NCBI RefSeq assembly: GCF_001439915.1
Contig: NZ_LMBW01000001.1
Location: 6,373-70,372 of the forward strand
From: Fredinandcohnia humi
GTDB taxonomy: Bacteria > Bacillota > Bacilli > Bacillales > Bacillaceae_L
Length of the DNA: 64,000 nt
Direction of reading: 5' to 3'
The notes beneath the pieces were generated by a model. That model ran no database searches. It saw only the letters and a program-made list of their open reading frames with translations, and was not told the origin of the DNA. How positions within the stretch are numbered: position 1 is the stretch's first letter; each line of letters opens with the position of its first letter. This document shows, one piece after another, positions 8,791 through 17,499 of the stretch. Both the position numbers and the translations under genes were made by a program.

Positions 8791-8906
8791 AACAGCCTCA
8801 TATGCAACCCAACCCAAATCCCCAGAACGAAAAAATACAGATGGTTCTGTTATAATAGAAAATACATGATTTTATACAAATAATAATACATACAATGGAG
8901 GGGAAT

Positions 8907-10175
8907 ATGAAGGTTATTAACAAACAACTTTTAGAGTATGAAATGGACCCAACATTAGCGCATTATCTTTCTATAGTTTTGCTGATTCTTTTTATAGTGC
9001 TCATCTGTATGGTGGCAAATTTTATCACGAAAAAAGTGATCATCAACCTTATCACTCGAATCGTGACAAAAACCAAGTATCAATGGGATAATATGCTTGT
9101 TGAGAGGAAGGTTTTTCGAAGACTATCCCATATTGTTCCGGCGATCATCATTCATGCCTTTTCTTCAAGCTTTGCCTATGAGGATTTGATTCGAACGGGT
9201 GCGAATATTTATATAATCATTGTAGGATTAATGGTTCTTAGTAGCCTATTAAATGCCATTAATGATATTTATCAAACGTATGAGGTAGCTAAGACTAGGC
9301 CAATAAAAGGATATGTTCAGGTTATTAAAATTATTGTGATAACATTTGGGATCATCCTGGTTATTGCGAACCTGATGGGGAAGAGTCCGCTTATTTTGTT
9401 AAGTGGGATTGGTGCTTTATCGGCTGTATTTATGCTGGTATTTAAAGATTCATTATTGGGTCTTGTTGCAGGTGTTCAGTTGACGACCAATGATATGGTG
9501 CGGGTTGGTGACTGGATTGAAGTGCCAAAGTATGGGGCAGACGGGGACATTATTGATATCTCTTTAGTTACTGTTAAGGTGCAAAATTGGGATAAAACGA
9601 TTACGTATGTACCAGCATATGCGCTCGTTTCCGAATCCTTTATCAATTGGAGAGGGATGCAGACCTCGGGTGGTCGAAGGATCAAGCGTTCTTTATTTAT
9701 TGACACAAACAGTATTACATTTTGTAGCGAGGAAATGATTGAGAAATTTAAACAAATCCAATTTCTTTCCGAGCATATTTCGAAAAGGGAACAGGAAATT
9801 GAAGAATATAATCTGAGGCATGACATTAATCGCAGTAACCCGGTGAATGGGAGGGCTCTGACGAATATCGGTGTATTCCGGGCGTATGTGAGCAATTACC
9901 TTAAAAGGCATCCAGGTATCAATCAGGAAATGACGTTGATGGTCCGGCAGCTGGCGCCTACTGAGCACGGGTTGCCGCTTGAAATATATGCATTTACGGA
10001 TGATGTTAGATGGGCTGTGTACGAAACGACCCAAGCTGATATTTTTGACCATCTTTTTGCAGTTTCCGAGGAATTTGGACTTCGCTTATTCCAAGATCCA
10101 TCTGGACATGATTTGAAAACAATGATGGCAGCCGGAAAAGAGGATCGACCGGTTCGAAGATTGGAATATGAATGA
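8907..10175 (+). CDS. MscS-family mechanosensitive channel, YbdG/MscM-like
   Basis: A 422-residue channel. About five N-terminal membrane helices are followed by the MscS pore helix and beta domain (GIGALSAVFMLVFKDSLLGLVAGVQLT). The stretch VGDWIEVPKYGADGDIIDIS with VKVQNWDKTIT and NWRGMQTSGGRRIKRS is characteristic of the YbdG (miniconductance) branch rather than short MscS. Such proteins release solutes during hypo-osmotic shock. The ATG at 8907 follows GGAGG by about 5 nt; the ATG at 8895 overlaps this ribosome site and is not the likely start. Confidence 0.9.
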   Translation: MKVINKQLLEYEMDPTLAHYLSIVLLILFIVLICMVANFITKKVIINLITRIVTKTKYQWDNMLVERKVFRRLSHIVPAIIIHAFSSSFAYEDLIRTGANIYIIIVGLMVLSSLLNAINDIYQTYEVAKTRPIKGYVQVIKIIVITFGIILVIANLMGKSPLILLSGIGALSAVFMLVFKDSLLGLVAGVQLTTNDMVRVGDWIEVPKYGADGDIIDISLVTVKVQNWDKTITYVPAYALVSESFINWRGMQTSGGRRIKRSLFIDTNSITFCSEEMIEKFKQIQFLSEHISKREQEIEEYNLRHDINRSNPVNGRALTNIGVFRAYVSNYLKRHPGINQEMTLMVRQLAPTEHGLPLEIYAFTDDVRWAVYETTQADIFDHLFAVSEEFGLRLFQDPSGHDLKTMMAAGKEDRPVRRLEYE

Positions 10176-10182
10176 AAGTAGA

Positions 10183-10215
10183 ACACTCACAATTGCAGAT
10201 TGTGAGTGTTTTTTT
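10183..10215 (+). terminator. Terminator after the mechanosensitive channel gene
   Basis: ACACTCACAAT pairs with ATTGTGAGTGT around TGCAG, then a T-run. It sits between convergent genes. Confidence 0.88.
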
Positions 10216-10216
10216 C

Positions 10217-10723
10217 CTATTTTAAATTTTTATTATCCAACACTACGATATCCTCACTAGAGGACTTTGCCGTTTGCTTTGTATGTTCAACTAAGTGTTG
10301 GATTGTACCGCAGGCCTGCTTTGCACCTATTACTAGAAGAGGAACACCGATGAAATCAATATGGATGCCTCTTGAGAAAAATCCGCCCATTGTCATGGCA
10401 AACGGAACCGTGGGGGATGTATTTGAGAAAATGATTTTTTCCTTTTGTTTATATCTTTCTTGTAGGATTGTACTAAGTTGTTTAAGAGCGGGCACTACTA
10501 ACTTGCTTCGTTTTCGCCCGATTGAATAGACAGGATTGCCATCTTCATCTATGCCATGAAAGATTATTTTTCCAAAATCCTTCTTCGTTAGTTTATTAAA
10601 ATAATCAACATGCAATATCTCTTCTTTCGTTAGCTTTCGATTAGTAGGTAGTTTATTTAAATGGTAGGCTGCCGCTATTGCTGTACTATGTGTACCTGCA
10701 TAATCATTATAGATGTATATCAT
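10217..10723 (-). CDS. DUF3189 family protein
   Basis: A 168-residue soluble protein starting MIYIYNDYAGTHSTAIAAAYHL. The N-terminal pattern and overall length match the Firmicutes DUF3189 family, whose function is not known to me. The ATG at 10723 has AGGAGG 6 nt upstream; the longer open frame to 10795 has no ribosome site. It is monocistronic, convergent with the channel gene and divergent from the isomerase/symporter operon. Confidence 0.7.
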   Translation of the reverse strand: MIYIYNDYAGTHSTAIAAAYHLNKLPTNRKLTKEEILHVDYFNKLTKKDFGKIIFHGIDEDGNPVYSIGRKRSKLVVPALKQLSTILQERYKQKEKIIFSNTSPTVPFAMTMGGFFSRGIHIDFIGVPLLVIGAKQACGTIQHLVEHTKQTAKSSSEDIVVLDNKNLK

Positions 10724-10842
10724 AGTAGCCCTCCTTATGCTAGTCATTTCCTTATTATCCCCATAAAGCGGCAACTTCAACCTAGCGAAAATCACGATAA
10801 ATACTTTGCTGAAATATTTTTTTGTAATCGGTTAAAAAAGAC

Positions 10843-10890
10843 TTGATTTAAAAAAATGAACATGCTAGTATTCTAATATACTAGTATGTT
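10843..10890 (+). promoter_or_regulatory. Promoter with palindromic operator over the -10
   Basis: TTGATT (10843-10848), a 17-bp spacer and TAGTAT (10866-10871) form a sigma-A promoter. A near-perfect palindrome, AACATGCTAGTAT then TATACTAGTATGTT, spans 10859-10890 and covers the -10 and start region. This is the layout of a repressor operator controlling the isomerase/symporter operon. No regulator gene is adjacent. Confidence 0.65.
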
Positions 10891-10956
10891 AACGATTGCA
10901 TTCTAGTAAAAATAAATAATTTTCCAAAGTAAATTCAGGTAAAGAAGGGATTTGCT

Positions 10957-12081
10957 ATGAATAAGTCTGTACCAACATTAAATGGAGATTTTCCTTTGAA
11001 ATTAGCTCCTGCTAGAGCATGGCGGACTTATATTGGAGGAAAATTGATAGATGAGCTGCATGGGGTTGATAATCAAGAAGATAGTCATTTTCCGGAAGAG
11101 TGGTTGATGTCGATCGTTTCTGCCAGAAATGTCGGTCGTGAACACATAGTAGATGAAGGATTAAGTAAAGTGGACATGCAGGATGCAGATGTGTCCTTAA
11201 AAAGTCTTATTGATGAAAACGCTGCCGGGTTTTTGGGCCAGAGCCATGTTGAGAAATATGGCAACAGCACAGGAGTCCTAGCAAAAATTATTGATTCGGG
11301 TGAACGCTTAACTGTGCAGGTGCATCCAAATCGGGAAAAGGCAAGGGAATTATTCGATTCTGCATACGGAAAAACAGAGTGCTGGCACATCATTGGGGGT
11401 AGGGAGATTGACGGTGAACCACCATATGTATACCTTGGTTTCAAACCTGGTGTGACAAGAGAGCATTGGGAAAAGCTGTTTGAGGACCAAGATATTCAAG
11501 GTATGCTCGATTGCCTTCACAAATACGATGTAAAACCTGGCGATACATTTTTAATTGAGGGAGGTACACCTCATGCGATCGGTTCAGGATGTCTATTGAT
11601 AGAAATTCAAGAACCAACAGATTTAACAATCCGTATTGAAAAGGTGTCACCATCTGGACTTGAAATTGATGATTTTATGTGTCACCAAGGAATTGGCTTT
11701 ACGAAAATGTTTGAATGTTTCAATTATGATACTTATACACGAGATGAAACACTAGAGAAATGGTTTGTAAACCCTTCCGTTTTAAACGAGGTTAAGAATA
11801 ATAGCGAAATTGAATTAATTGGATATAAAAATACACCTTATTTTAGAATGACACAGGTTGAAGTAGATAATGAAATGGAAATAACCAGCAACGGTGTATT
11901 TTCAGGTCTCTACATTCTTTCTGGAAACGGTTCATTCGTTTCAGATGGGTATAATCAAACTTTTAACATCGGCGATCAATTCTTTATTCCTGCAAAGGTA
12001 AGCGGTTTAACACTCCGAAATGAAGGAAATGAACCTTTAAAGGCATTAAGATTATTTGGTCCAGACAATAACAATAACTAA
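10957..12081 (+). CDS. Class I mannose-6-phosphate isomerase-like protein
   Basis: A 374-residue cupin-type isomerase of the ManA family. Metal-ligand motifs are visible: QVHPNREKA, KTECWHI and the later GGTPHAIGSG. Family members interconvert mannose-6-phosphate and fructose-6-phosphate. It differs from the short YvyI/ManA type by its extended N-terminus (LAPARAWRTYIGGKLIDEL). It is first in an operon with a sodium:solute symporter 19 bp downstream, so the pair probably takes up and processes a sugar or sugar derivative. The exact substrate cannot be told. Confidence 0.82.
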   Translation: MNKSVPTLNGDFPLKLAPARAWRTYIGGKLIDELHGVDNQEDSHFPEEWLMSIVSARNVGREHIVDEGLSKVDMQDADVSLKSLIDENAAGFLGQSHVEKYGNSTGVLAKIIDSGERLTVQVHPNREKARELFDSAYGKTECWHIIGGREIDGEPPYVYLGFKPGVTREHWEKLFEDQDIQGMLDCLHKYDVKPGDTFLIEGGTPHAIGSGCLLIEIQEPTDLTIRIEKVSPSGLEIDDFMCHQGIGFTKMFECFNYDTYTRDETLEKWFVNPSVLNEVKNNSEIELIGYKNTPYFRMTQVEVDNEMEITSNGVFSGLYILSGNGSFVSDGYNQTFNIGDQFFIPAKVSGLTLRNEGNEPLKALRLFGPDNNNN

Positions 12082-12100
12082 TAGGAGATGAAAGTAAATT

Positions 12101-13627
12101 ATGGCAACATTAGATTGGATTGTTTTAGGTGCGTTTTTCCTAGTAATGATTGGTATCGGGATTTTTAGTTACAAAGCAAATAATAGTTCAAGTGACTTCT
12201 TCGTTGGTGGAGGGAAGGTTCCTTGGTGGCTTTCTGGGGTTTCTCACCACGTATCTGGTCACAGTGGGGTAGTGTTCGTAGCATATGCAGCTATTGCATA
12301 TACTTATGGTATTACGATTTATTTTTGGTGGGCAGTTACAATTGGTATTGGGTTACTTGTTGGGGCAAAATTTATCGCACCAAGATGGCCTAGACTTCGT
12401 CAAAAGTTAGGGATTCAATCACCAACTGAGTACATGGCAGTTCGTTTCGGATTACCAGCACAACAAGTAACAGCTTGGACTGGGGTATTAATTAAACTTC
12501 TTGATATCGGTGCAAAATGGGCATCAATGGGTATTTTATTAAGTGGTTTCACTGGTCTTCCAATTTGGTTAGGTATTCTATTATCAGGTTCAGTATCTTT
12601 AATCTATGTAACAATTGGCGGACTTTGGGCCGACTTAATCACTGACTTTGTTCAGTTCATTGTACAATTAATCGCCGGTATTGTTATTTTTGTGGGTGTT
12701 TTCGGTCACCTTGGCGGATTAGGTTCTGTATTTACAATGTGGGGAGACCTGCCAAAAGGTCATGCAAGTCCATTTAATGGTTCTTATACTCCACTATGGG
12801 TATTCTTGTTCTTATTCGTTAAATTCTTTGATTACAATGGTGGTAACTGGAACCTAGCAGCAAGATTCATTTCAACACCAGATGGTGAAAATTCAAAAAA
12901 AGCAGCAAGACTTTCAGCTGTTCTCTACTTTGTATGGCCATTGTTAATTTTCTTACCAATGGTAGCAGCACCACTAGTTTTTAGTGATTTAAGTGATCCA
13001 GCATCACAATTATATCCATTATTAACTACAACATTCTTGCCAGCTGGTTTAGTTGGGTTAGTTTTAGCGGCTATGTTTGCAAGTACTATGGGTATGACAG
13101 TATCGGATATTAACGCTTTAACAGCGGTTGTTCAACGTGATATCTTACCAGTTCTAAATAAGAAATTTAAAGCAATGAAAGAAAATGTTGATAAAAAATC
13201 TCTTTGGGTTGCACGTGGTTTAACTATTATGTTTACCATCATCACAATGCTTGTTGGTATTAACCAAGAACATTTTGGTGGAGTGCTTGGTCTAGTTATT
13301 ACATGGTTCTCAGCACTAGTTGGTCCAATGGCAGTGCCATTACTATTCGGTTTATTCTCTAAATTTAAATACAGTACTGGATCAGTTGCTATTTATTCGA
13401 TCGTATCAGGTATTGTCGGATTTGCGATCACACAATTAACTGATATTATCCCTACTGATGTTGAAACAGCCTTCCCATTAATCGTAACTACAATCGTGTT
13501 CTTTGCTGGGGGCTATATCAACAAACGCAGAGGTGTTACCGTTTCACCTGAAGTTGAGGAGTTACTAAGCTTCTTAGATACAGGAAAAGATGAGAAAAAA
13601 GACGACAAAATAAATAAAGCAGTCTAA
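12101..13627 (+). CDS. Sodium:solute symporter (SSS family), probable sugar uptake
   Basis: A 508-residue transporter with about 13-14 membrane helices. Family traits include the start LDWIVLGAFFLVMIGIG, FFVGGGKVPWWLSGVS (SSS signature) and YVTIGGLWADLITDFVQ. Aromatic-rich stretches in helices 1-3 resemble SGLT-like sugar carriers. The operon partner is a phosphomannose-isomerase-like enzyme, which supports a monosaccharide substrate. A GGAG site precedes the ATG, and a strong terminator follows. Confidence 0.88.
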   Translation: MATLDWIVLGAFFLVMIGIGIFSYKANNSSSDFFVGGGKVPWWLSGVSHHVSGHSGVVFVAYAAIAYTYGITIYFWWAVTIGIGLLVGAKFIAPRWPRLRQKLGIQSPTEYMAVRFGLPAQQVTAWTGVLIKLLDIGAKWASMGILLSGFTGLPIWLGILLSGSVSLIYVTIGGLWADLITDFVQFIVQLIAGIVIFVGVFGHLGGLGSVFTMWGDLPKGHASPFNGSYTPLWVFLFLFVKFFDYNGGNWNLAARFISTPDGENSKKAARLSAVLYFVWPLLIFLPMVAAPLVFSDLSDPASQLYPLLTTTFLPAGLVGLVLAAMFASTMGMTVSDINALTAVVQRDILPVLNKKFKAMKENVDKKSLWVARGLTIMFTIITMLVGINQEHFGGVLGLVITWFSALVGPMAVPLLFGLFSKFKYSTGSVAIYSIVSGIVGFAITQLTDIIPTDVETAFPLIVTTIVFFAGGYINKRRGVTVSPEVEELLSFLDTGKDEKKDDKINKAV

Positions 13628-13638
13628 CATGTTGAAGG

Positions 13639-13672
13639 CAGAAGGTCTCGTAATTGAGATCTTCTGTTTTTT
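13639..13672 (+). terminator. Terminator of the isomerase/symporter operon
   Basis: CAGAAGGTCTC pairs with GAGATCTTCTG around a 6-nt loop, then TTTTTTG. Confidence 0.9.
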
Positions 13673-13690
13673 GTATTAAGATGAGACGCA

Positions 13691-13738
13691 GGGACAGGTC
13701 TATTGTCCCAAAACTTTTTGGGACAGCGGACCTGTCCC
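13691..13738. repeat. Dispersed GGGAC/GTCCC palindrome, copy 2 (long hairpin)
   Basis: GGGACAGGTCTATTGTCCC (13691-13709) pairs with GGGACAGCGGACCTGTCCC (13720-13738) at about 16 of 19 positions around a 10-nt AT-rich loop. It is the most complete copy: two inverted units in tandem, as in bacterial REP doublets. Confidence 0.75.
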
Positions 13739-13761
13739 CATGCCCCAAGAGGAGAAGGAAT

Positions 13762-14643
13762 ATGAAGTCTAAATCTATTTTTATAGTTGTTATGCTGATT
13801 TTTGGAAGCATCGGTTTGTTTGTGAAGAATATTGATCTGTCCTCTAGTGAAATTGCTTTGTTCAGGGGAGCGATCGGTAGTTTATTTTTAATCGGTGCTA
13901 GTTTTCTAGTAAAACAGAAAATTTCTTTCAAAACGTCTAAGTGGAATCTAGTGTTACTCTTACTATCAGGGGGCGCATTGGGCTTTAACTGGATTTTTTT
14001 ATTTGAGTCTTACCGCTATACAACCATCGCTAACGCTACTCTTAGCTATTATTTTGCCCCGGTGTTTGTGATGATTTTGGCCCCAATTTTATTGAAGGAA
14101 AAATGGACATGGATGAAGGGTCTCGGTATTGCACTTGCATTCTTAGGGTTTCTATTGGTTGTTAATCCCGGGGGTGAAGCGGCTGTTGGAGCCTATAACC
14201 ATCCTGTTGGTATTATGTACGGACTATTGGCTGCCGCCTTTTACACAAGTGTGATTCTGATGAATAAATTTATTAAAGACCTATCCGATTTTGAAACTAC
14301 AATTATGCAGCTATTGACTGCTTCGATTGTATTGTTTCCATATGTCCTTACAACGCAAAACTTGAATTACTCCGGTTTGGATTTACAGTCTGCCATTCTA
14401 CTTTTAATAGTAGGGATTATTCATACAGGGTTTGCGTACCTCTTATATTTTTCCGTATTGAAAAAATTAAAGGGGCAAACGATCGCAGTGCTAAGCTACA
14501 TCGATCCCATTTCCGCGGTGATCATGGCGGCCATCATTTTGAATGAAAGTATGGGCTTTGTTCAAATTATGGGTGGAGTCTTAATCTTAGGTTCCACTTT
14601 AATCAGTGAGGTTAATTGGAAAAAAGTCAGAAATGCATCATAA
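13762..14643 (+). CDS. EamA/DMT-superfamily permease
   Basis: A 293-residue protein with ten predicted helices in two EamA halves (SSSEIALFRGAIGSLFLIGASF in the first; GIIHTGFAYLLYFSVLKKLKGQTIAVLSYIDPISAVI in the second). DMT carriers export or import small metabolites such as amino acids; the substrate is not evident. The ATG at 13762 follows AGGAGAAGG. The frame opens upstream through the palindromic repeat, but that extension has no ribosome site. Confidence 0.85.
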   Translation: MKSKSIFIVVMLIFGSIGLFVKNIDLSSSEIALFRGAIGSLFLIGASFLVKQKISFKTSKWNLVLLLLSGGALGFNWIFLFESYRYTTIANATLSYYFAPVFVMILAPILLKEKWTWMKGLGIALAFLGFLLVVNPGGEAAVGAYNHPVGIMYGLLAAAFYTSVILMNKFIKDLSDFETTIMQLLTASIVLFPYVLTTQNLNYSGLDLQSAILLLIVGIIHTGFAYLLYFSVLKKLKGQTIAVLSYIDPISAVIMAAIILNESMGFVQIMGGVLILGSTLISEVNWKKVRNAS

Positions 14644-14671
14644 TGCTTTTTGAAAATAATAAAATTTGATG

Positions 14672-14700
14672 TTGACAATTGCTAATTTTGGGCTTAAAGT
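14672..14700 (+). promoter_or_regulatory. Sigma-A promoter of the S-box operon
   Basis: TTGACA (14672-14677), a 17-bp spacer and TAAAGT (14695-14700), about 30 bp before the SAM riboswitch. Confidence 0.6.
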
Positions 14701-14727
14701 TAATTCATAATTTAATATTTCGAAATT

Positions 14728-14828
14728 TTCTTATCCAGAGAGGTGGAGGGACTGGCCCTATGATACCTCGGCAACAGACTATTAAGTACTGTGCCAATTC
14801 CAGTAGCGAAATGCTAGAAGATAAGAAG
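14728..14828 (+). ncRNA. SAM-I (S-box) riboswitch
   Basis: The core CTTATCCAGAGAGGTGGAGG, GACTGGCCC and ACCTCGGCAACA is diagnostic of the S-box. P1 pairs TTCTTATC (14729-14736) with GATAAGAA (14820-14827). The 3' strand of P1 (GATAAGAAGAG) can instead pair with the 5' strand of the downstream terminator, giving the usual antiterminator. SAM binding should therefore switch the operon off. Confidence 0.95.
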
Positions 14829-14852
14829 AGTGGACCTTCATTTATTCATTTA

Positions 14853-14884
14853 ACCCTCTTCTTATTTTTAAGAAGAGGGTTTTT
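14853..14884 (+). terminator. S-box-controlled terminator
   Basis: ACCCTCTTCTT pairs with AAGAAGAGGGT, then TTTT; the 5' strand is also complementary to the riboswitch P1 3' strand. Confidence 0.9.
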
Positions 14885-14914
14885 GTCATTAAAATTAATG
14901 TATGAGGTGATTGG

Positions 14915-15667
14915 ATGTCAACGGTAAGAACAGAAAATGAGTTATTAAAGGCTTTTGAAATTATGAAAAGTAAAGAGTGGGTTGATCTTACACACACTTT
15001 TGGTCCAGATTCACCGCATTTTGCAGCGTTTCAAGATGCTGAATTTAAAACACTTTTTACTCATGATGATGGATTTTTTGCACAGAGCTTCAGATTTCCT
15101 GGACAATATGGGACCCATATTGATGCGCCAATTCATTTTGTACCTAACCAACGCTATTTGGATGAACTAGAGTTAAAGGAGCTTGTGCTTCCACTTGTTG
15201 TGATTGATAAGTCAAAGGAAGCCGAAGAAAATCATGATTATATCCTTGGTGTTGATGACATTCTAAAATTTGAAGAGGAACATGGTGAAATTGAAGCAGG
15301 TACCTTTGTAGCACTGCGGACAGACTGGAGCAAACGATGGCCAAATAAAGAGGCATTTGAAAATAAAGATTCCGAGGGTAATAGCCACGCGCCTGGTTGG
15401 GGAATTGAGGCATTGAAGTTTTTATTTGAGGTAAGAAATATTAAAGCTGTTGGCCACGAAACATTTGATACAGATGCGGCGATTGATTATCGAAAAAATG
15501 GTTCATTAATTGGTGAATACTATGTGCTTGAGCAAGATACATTTCAAGTCGAATTATTGACGAACCTTGATCAGGTTCCGGCAATAGGTGCAATTATTTT
15601 TAATATTTGTCCAAAACCTGAAAAAGGAAGTGGATTTCCGGTACGTTCATTTGCTATTTTGCCATAA
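14915..15667 (+). CDS. Cyclase-family (kynurenine formamidase-like) metal hydrolase
   Basis: A 250-residue protein of the cyclase family (PF04199), which includes kynurenine formamidase and related metal-dependent amide/ester hydrolases. The metal site GTHIDAPIHF is present, along with VGHETFDTDA near the C-terminus. It is the first gene after an S-box, so it should be expressed when SAM is low, and it is followed 63 bp later by a MetE-like methyltransferase. A role in recovering sulfur or methionine precursors is inferred from context only. Confidence 0.82.
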   Translation: MSTVRTENELLKAFEIMKSKEWVDLTHTFGPDSPHFAAFQDAEFKTLFTHDDGFFAQSFRFPGQYGTHIDAPIHFVPNQRYLDELELKELVLPLVVIDKSKEAEENHDYILGVDDILKFEEEHGEIEAGTFVALRTDWSKRWPNKEAFENKDSEGNSHAPGWGIEALKFLFEVRNIKAVGHETFDTDAAIDYRKNGSLIGEYYVLEQDTFQVELLTNLDQVPAIGAIIFNICPKPEKGSGFPVRSFAILP

Positions 15668-15730
15668 ACACTGTTGAACTCGCATTGATGAAACTAAAAG
15701 AATACTACATTAATAACAGGAGAGAAAAAA

Positions 15731-16837
15731 ATGACAACAAAAATTTTAATAAAGGCACCATTTCGTGCAGATCATGTAGGAAGTTTACTACGACCAGAAA
15801 GAATTCATCAGGCAAGAAAAGATTTTCAAGCAGGGGAAATTACTGCGCAAGAGCTTCATTCAATTGAAACTGATGAAATCAAAAAAGTAGTTGATAAGCA
15901 AATTGAGGTTGGCTTACAAGCTGTTACAGACGGTGAATTTCGCCGTAGATTTTGGCATACAGATTTCTTAGAGCATTTAAATGGTGTTGAGGGCTACGTT
16001 CCGGACAATGGTTTTAAGTTCAAGGGTGAAGAAACAGAACGCTATGATGTGCGTGTTATTGGAAAAGTTTCATTCAACCAAGACCACCCACATATTAAAG
16101 ATTTCGTTGAATTTAATGAAATCGTTGGGGATCGTGCGGTTGCGAAACAAACTATCCCAAGCCCAAATCAACTTTTTAACGCTGGTATTCGCAACAAGGA
16201 AATCTATCCTAACCTTGAGGAATATGCAAATGATATTATTCAAACATATCGTGATGCCATCAAAGCTTTCTATGAGGCAGGCTGTCGTTACTTGCAACTA
16301 GACGATGTGTACATAGCTGGATTAAATGCACCAGAAATTCCATTTAATGATAGTGGTGCTACTCGTGAGGAACTAATCGAATTAGCGTTAAAAGTGGCAA
16401 ACGGTGTACTAGAAGGGAAGCCGGAAGATTTAACAATCACAACTCATCTTTGCCGTGGTAACTACCGTTCGAATTGGGCATTTGAAGGCAGTTATGCTAA
16501 AATCGCTCCTACCCTTTTTGCAAAAGAAAAAGTAAGCGGCTTTTTCCTAGAATATGATGACGATCGTTCAGGGGATTTCACTCCACTGGAGTTTATTCCG
16601 AATGATGGTCCTCGCGTTGTTCTTGGTGTCTTTACATCAAAGCGTGGAGAATTAGAAGCTAAGGAAAACATAATTGCTCGCGTAAAAGAAGCATCACAAT
16701 TTGTACCACTTGAAAATTTATGTATTAGCCCACAATGTGGCTTTGCTTCAACACACCACGGCAATATTTTAACAGAAGAAGAACAATGGGCGAAATTGAA
16801 GTATATCGTTGATATTGCAAAAGAGATTTGGGGATAA
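15731..16837 (+). CDS. MetE C-terminal-like methyltransferase, YxjG/YxjH type
   Basis: A 368-residue protein homologous to the catalytic half of cobalamin-independent methionine synthase. The opening APFRADHVGSLLRP, the zinc-ligand regions THLCRGN and CISPQCGFA, and DGEFRRRFWHTDFLEHL match the YxjG/YxjH family, which in B. subtilis is also under S-box control. It probably transfers a methyl group to homocysteine or a related thiol, possibly from a non-folate donor. GGAG precedes the ATG. Confidence 0.9.
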   Translation: MTTKILIKAPFRADHVGSLLRPERIHQARKDFQAGEITAQELHSIETDEIKKVVDKQIEVGLQAVTDGEFRRRFWHTDFLEHLNGVEGYVPDNGFKFKGEETERYDVRVIGKVSFNQDHPHIKDFVEFNEIVGDRAVAKQTIPSPNQLFNAGIRNKEIYPNLEEYANDIIQTYRDAIKAFYEAGCRYLQLDDVYIAGLNAPEIPFNDSGATREELIELALKVANGVLEGKPEDLTITTHLCRGNYRSNWAFEGSYAKIAPTLFAKEKVSGFFLEYDDDRSGDFTPLEFIPNDGPRVVLGVFTSKRGELEAKENIIARVKEASQFVPLENLCISPQCGFASTHHGNILTEEEQWAKLKYIVDIAKEIWG

Positions 16838-16844
16838 AGAAATT

Positions 16845-16880
16845 AAAGCGAACACCATTTAGATAGGTGTTCGCTTTTTC
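16845..16880 (+). terminator. Terminator of the S-box operon
   Basis: AAAGCGAACACC pairs with GGTGTTCGCTTT, then TTC; the reverse strand also offers a weak T-run for the convergent clpP gene. Confidence 0.85.
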
Positions 16881-16891
16881 TTAGAAATGGA

Positions 16892-17467
16892 TTATCTAAT
16901 TATTTCATCAATAATCCCGTATTTTTTTGCTTCTTCTGCGCTCATGAAATAGTCTCGATCAGTATCTTTTGCAACCTTTTCAACAGGTTGACCCATACGC
17001 TCTGAAATGATTTGATTGATATGTTCTCGAAGCTTTAAGATTCGTTTTGCTGAAATTTCGATTTCAGTTGCTTGCCCACGCGCTCCTCCTAAGGGCTGGT
17101 GTATCATGATTTCACTATTTGGTAGCGCAAGTCTTTTCCCTTTTGTTCCAGCAAGTAAAAGCATTGCTCCAAAGGATGCGGCCATTCCTGTACAAATGGT
17201 CCTAACATCCGGTTTAATATATTGCATCGTATCAAAAATGGCAAACCCAGCAGATGTTGAACCTCCTGGACTGTTGATGTATAGAGAAATATCTTTATCA
17301 GGATCATCAGCAGCTAAAAATAGAAGCTGTGCGACCACACTATTTGCTACTGCATCATTTATTTCATCGCCGATCATAATAACTCGATCTTTTAATAATC
17401 TCGAGTAAATATCATACGAGCGTTCTCCTCGACTTGATTGTTCAATAACATATGGGATTGAATTCAT
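16892..17467 (-). CDS. clpP: ClpP-family ATP-dependent protease subunit (paralogue)
   Basis: A 191-residue serine protease with the triad Ser98 (MAASFGA), His123 (MIHQP) and Asp172 (TDRDYFMS), and the handle region [12 protein letters not shown]. It aligns end to end with B. subtilis ClpP but lacks the usual C-terminal tail and has many substitutions, suggesting a second ClpP rather than the housekeeping copy. The ATG at 17467 has AGGAGG 9 nt upstream. It lies 32 bp after a sigma-factor gene on the same strand, probably one transcript. Confidence 0.92.
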   Translation of the reverse strand: MNSIPYVIEQSSRGERSYDIYSRLLKDRVIMIGDEINDAVANSVVAQLLFLAADDPDKDISLYINSPGGSTSAGFAIFDTMQYIKPDVRTICTGMAASFGAMLLLAGTKGKRLALPNSEIMIHQPLGGARGQATEIEISAKRILKLREHINQIISERMGQPVEKVAKDTDRDYFMSAEEAKKYGIIDEIIR

Positions 17468-17499
17468 TTTGTCTTTCCTCCTTATTCGCTTACATAAAA

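Noticed and set aside
8354-8807. Three long overlapping minus-strand open frames (109-125 codons) with repeated CVDS/LFAS-like peptides
   Set aside because: They exist because a 20-bp repeat without stop codons is read in all three frames; there is no ribosome site, and the frames overlap each other almost completely.
14679-14927. 82-codon plus-strand frame over the S-box leader
   Set aside because: It reads through the riboswitch and terminator and has no ribosome site; it is a shadow of structured RNA.
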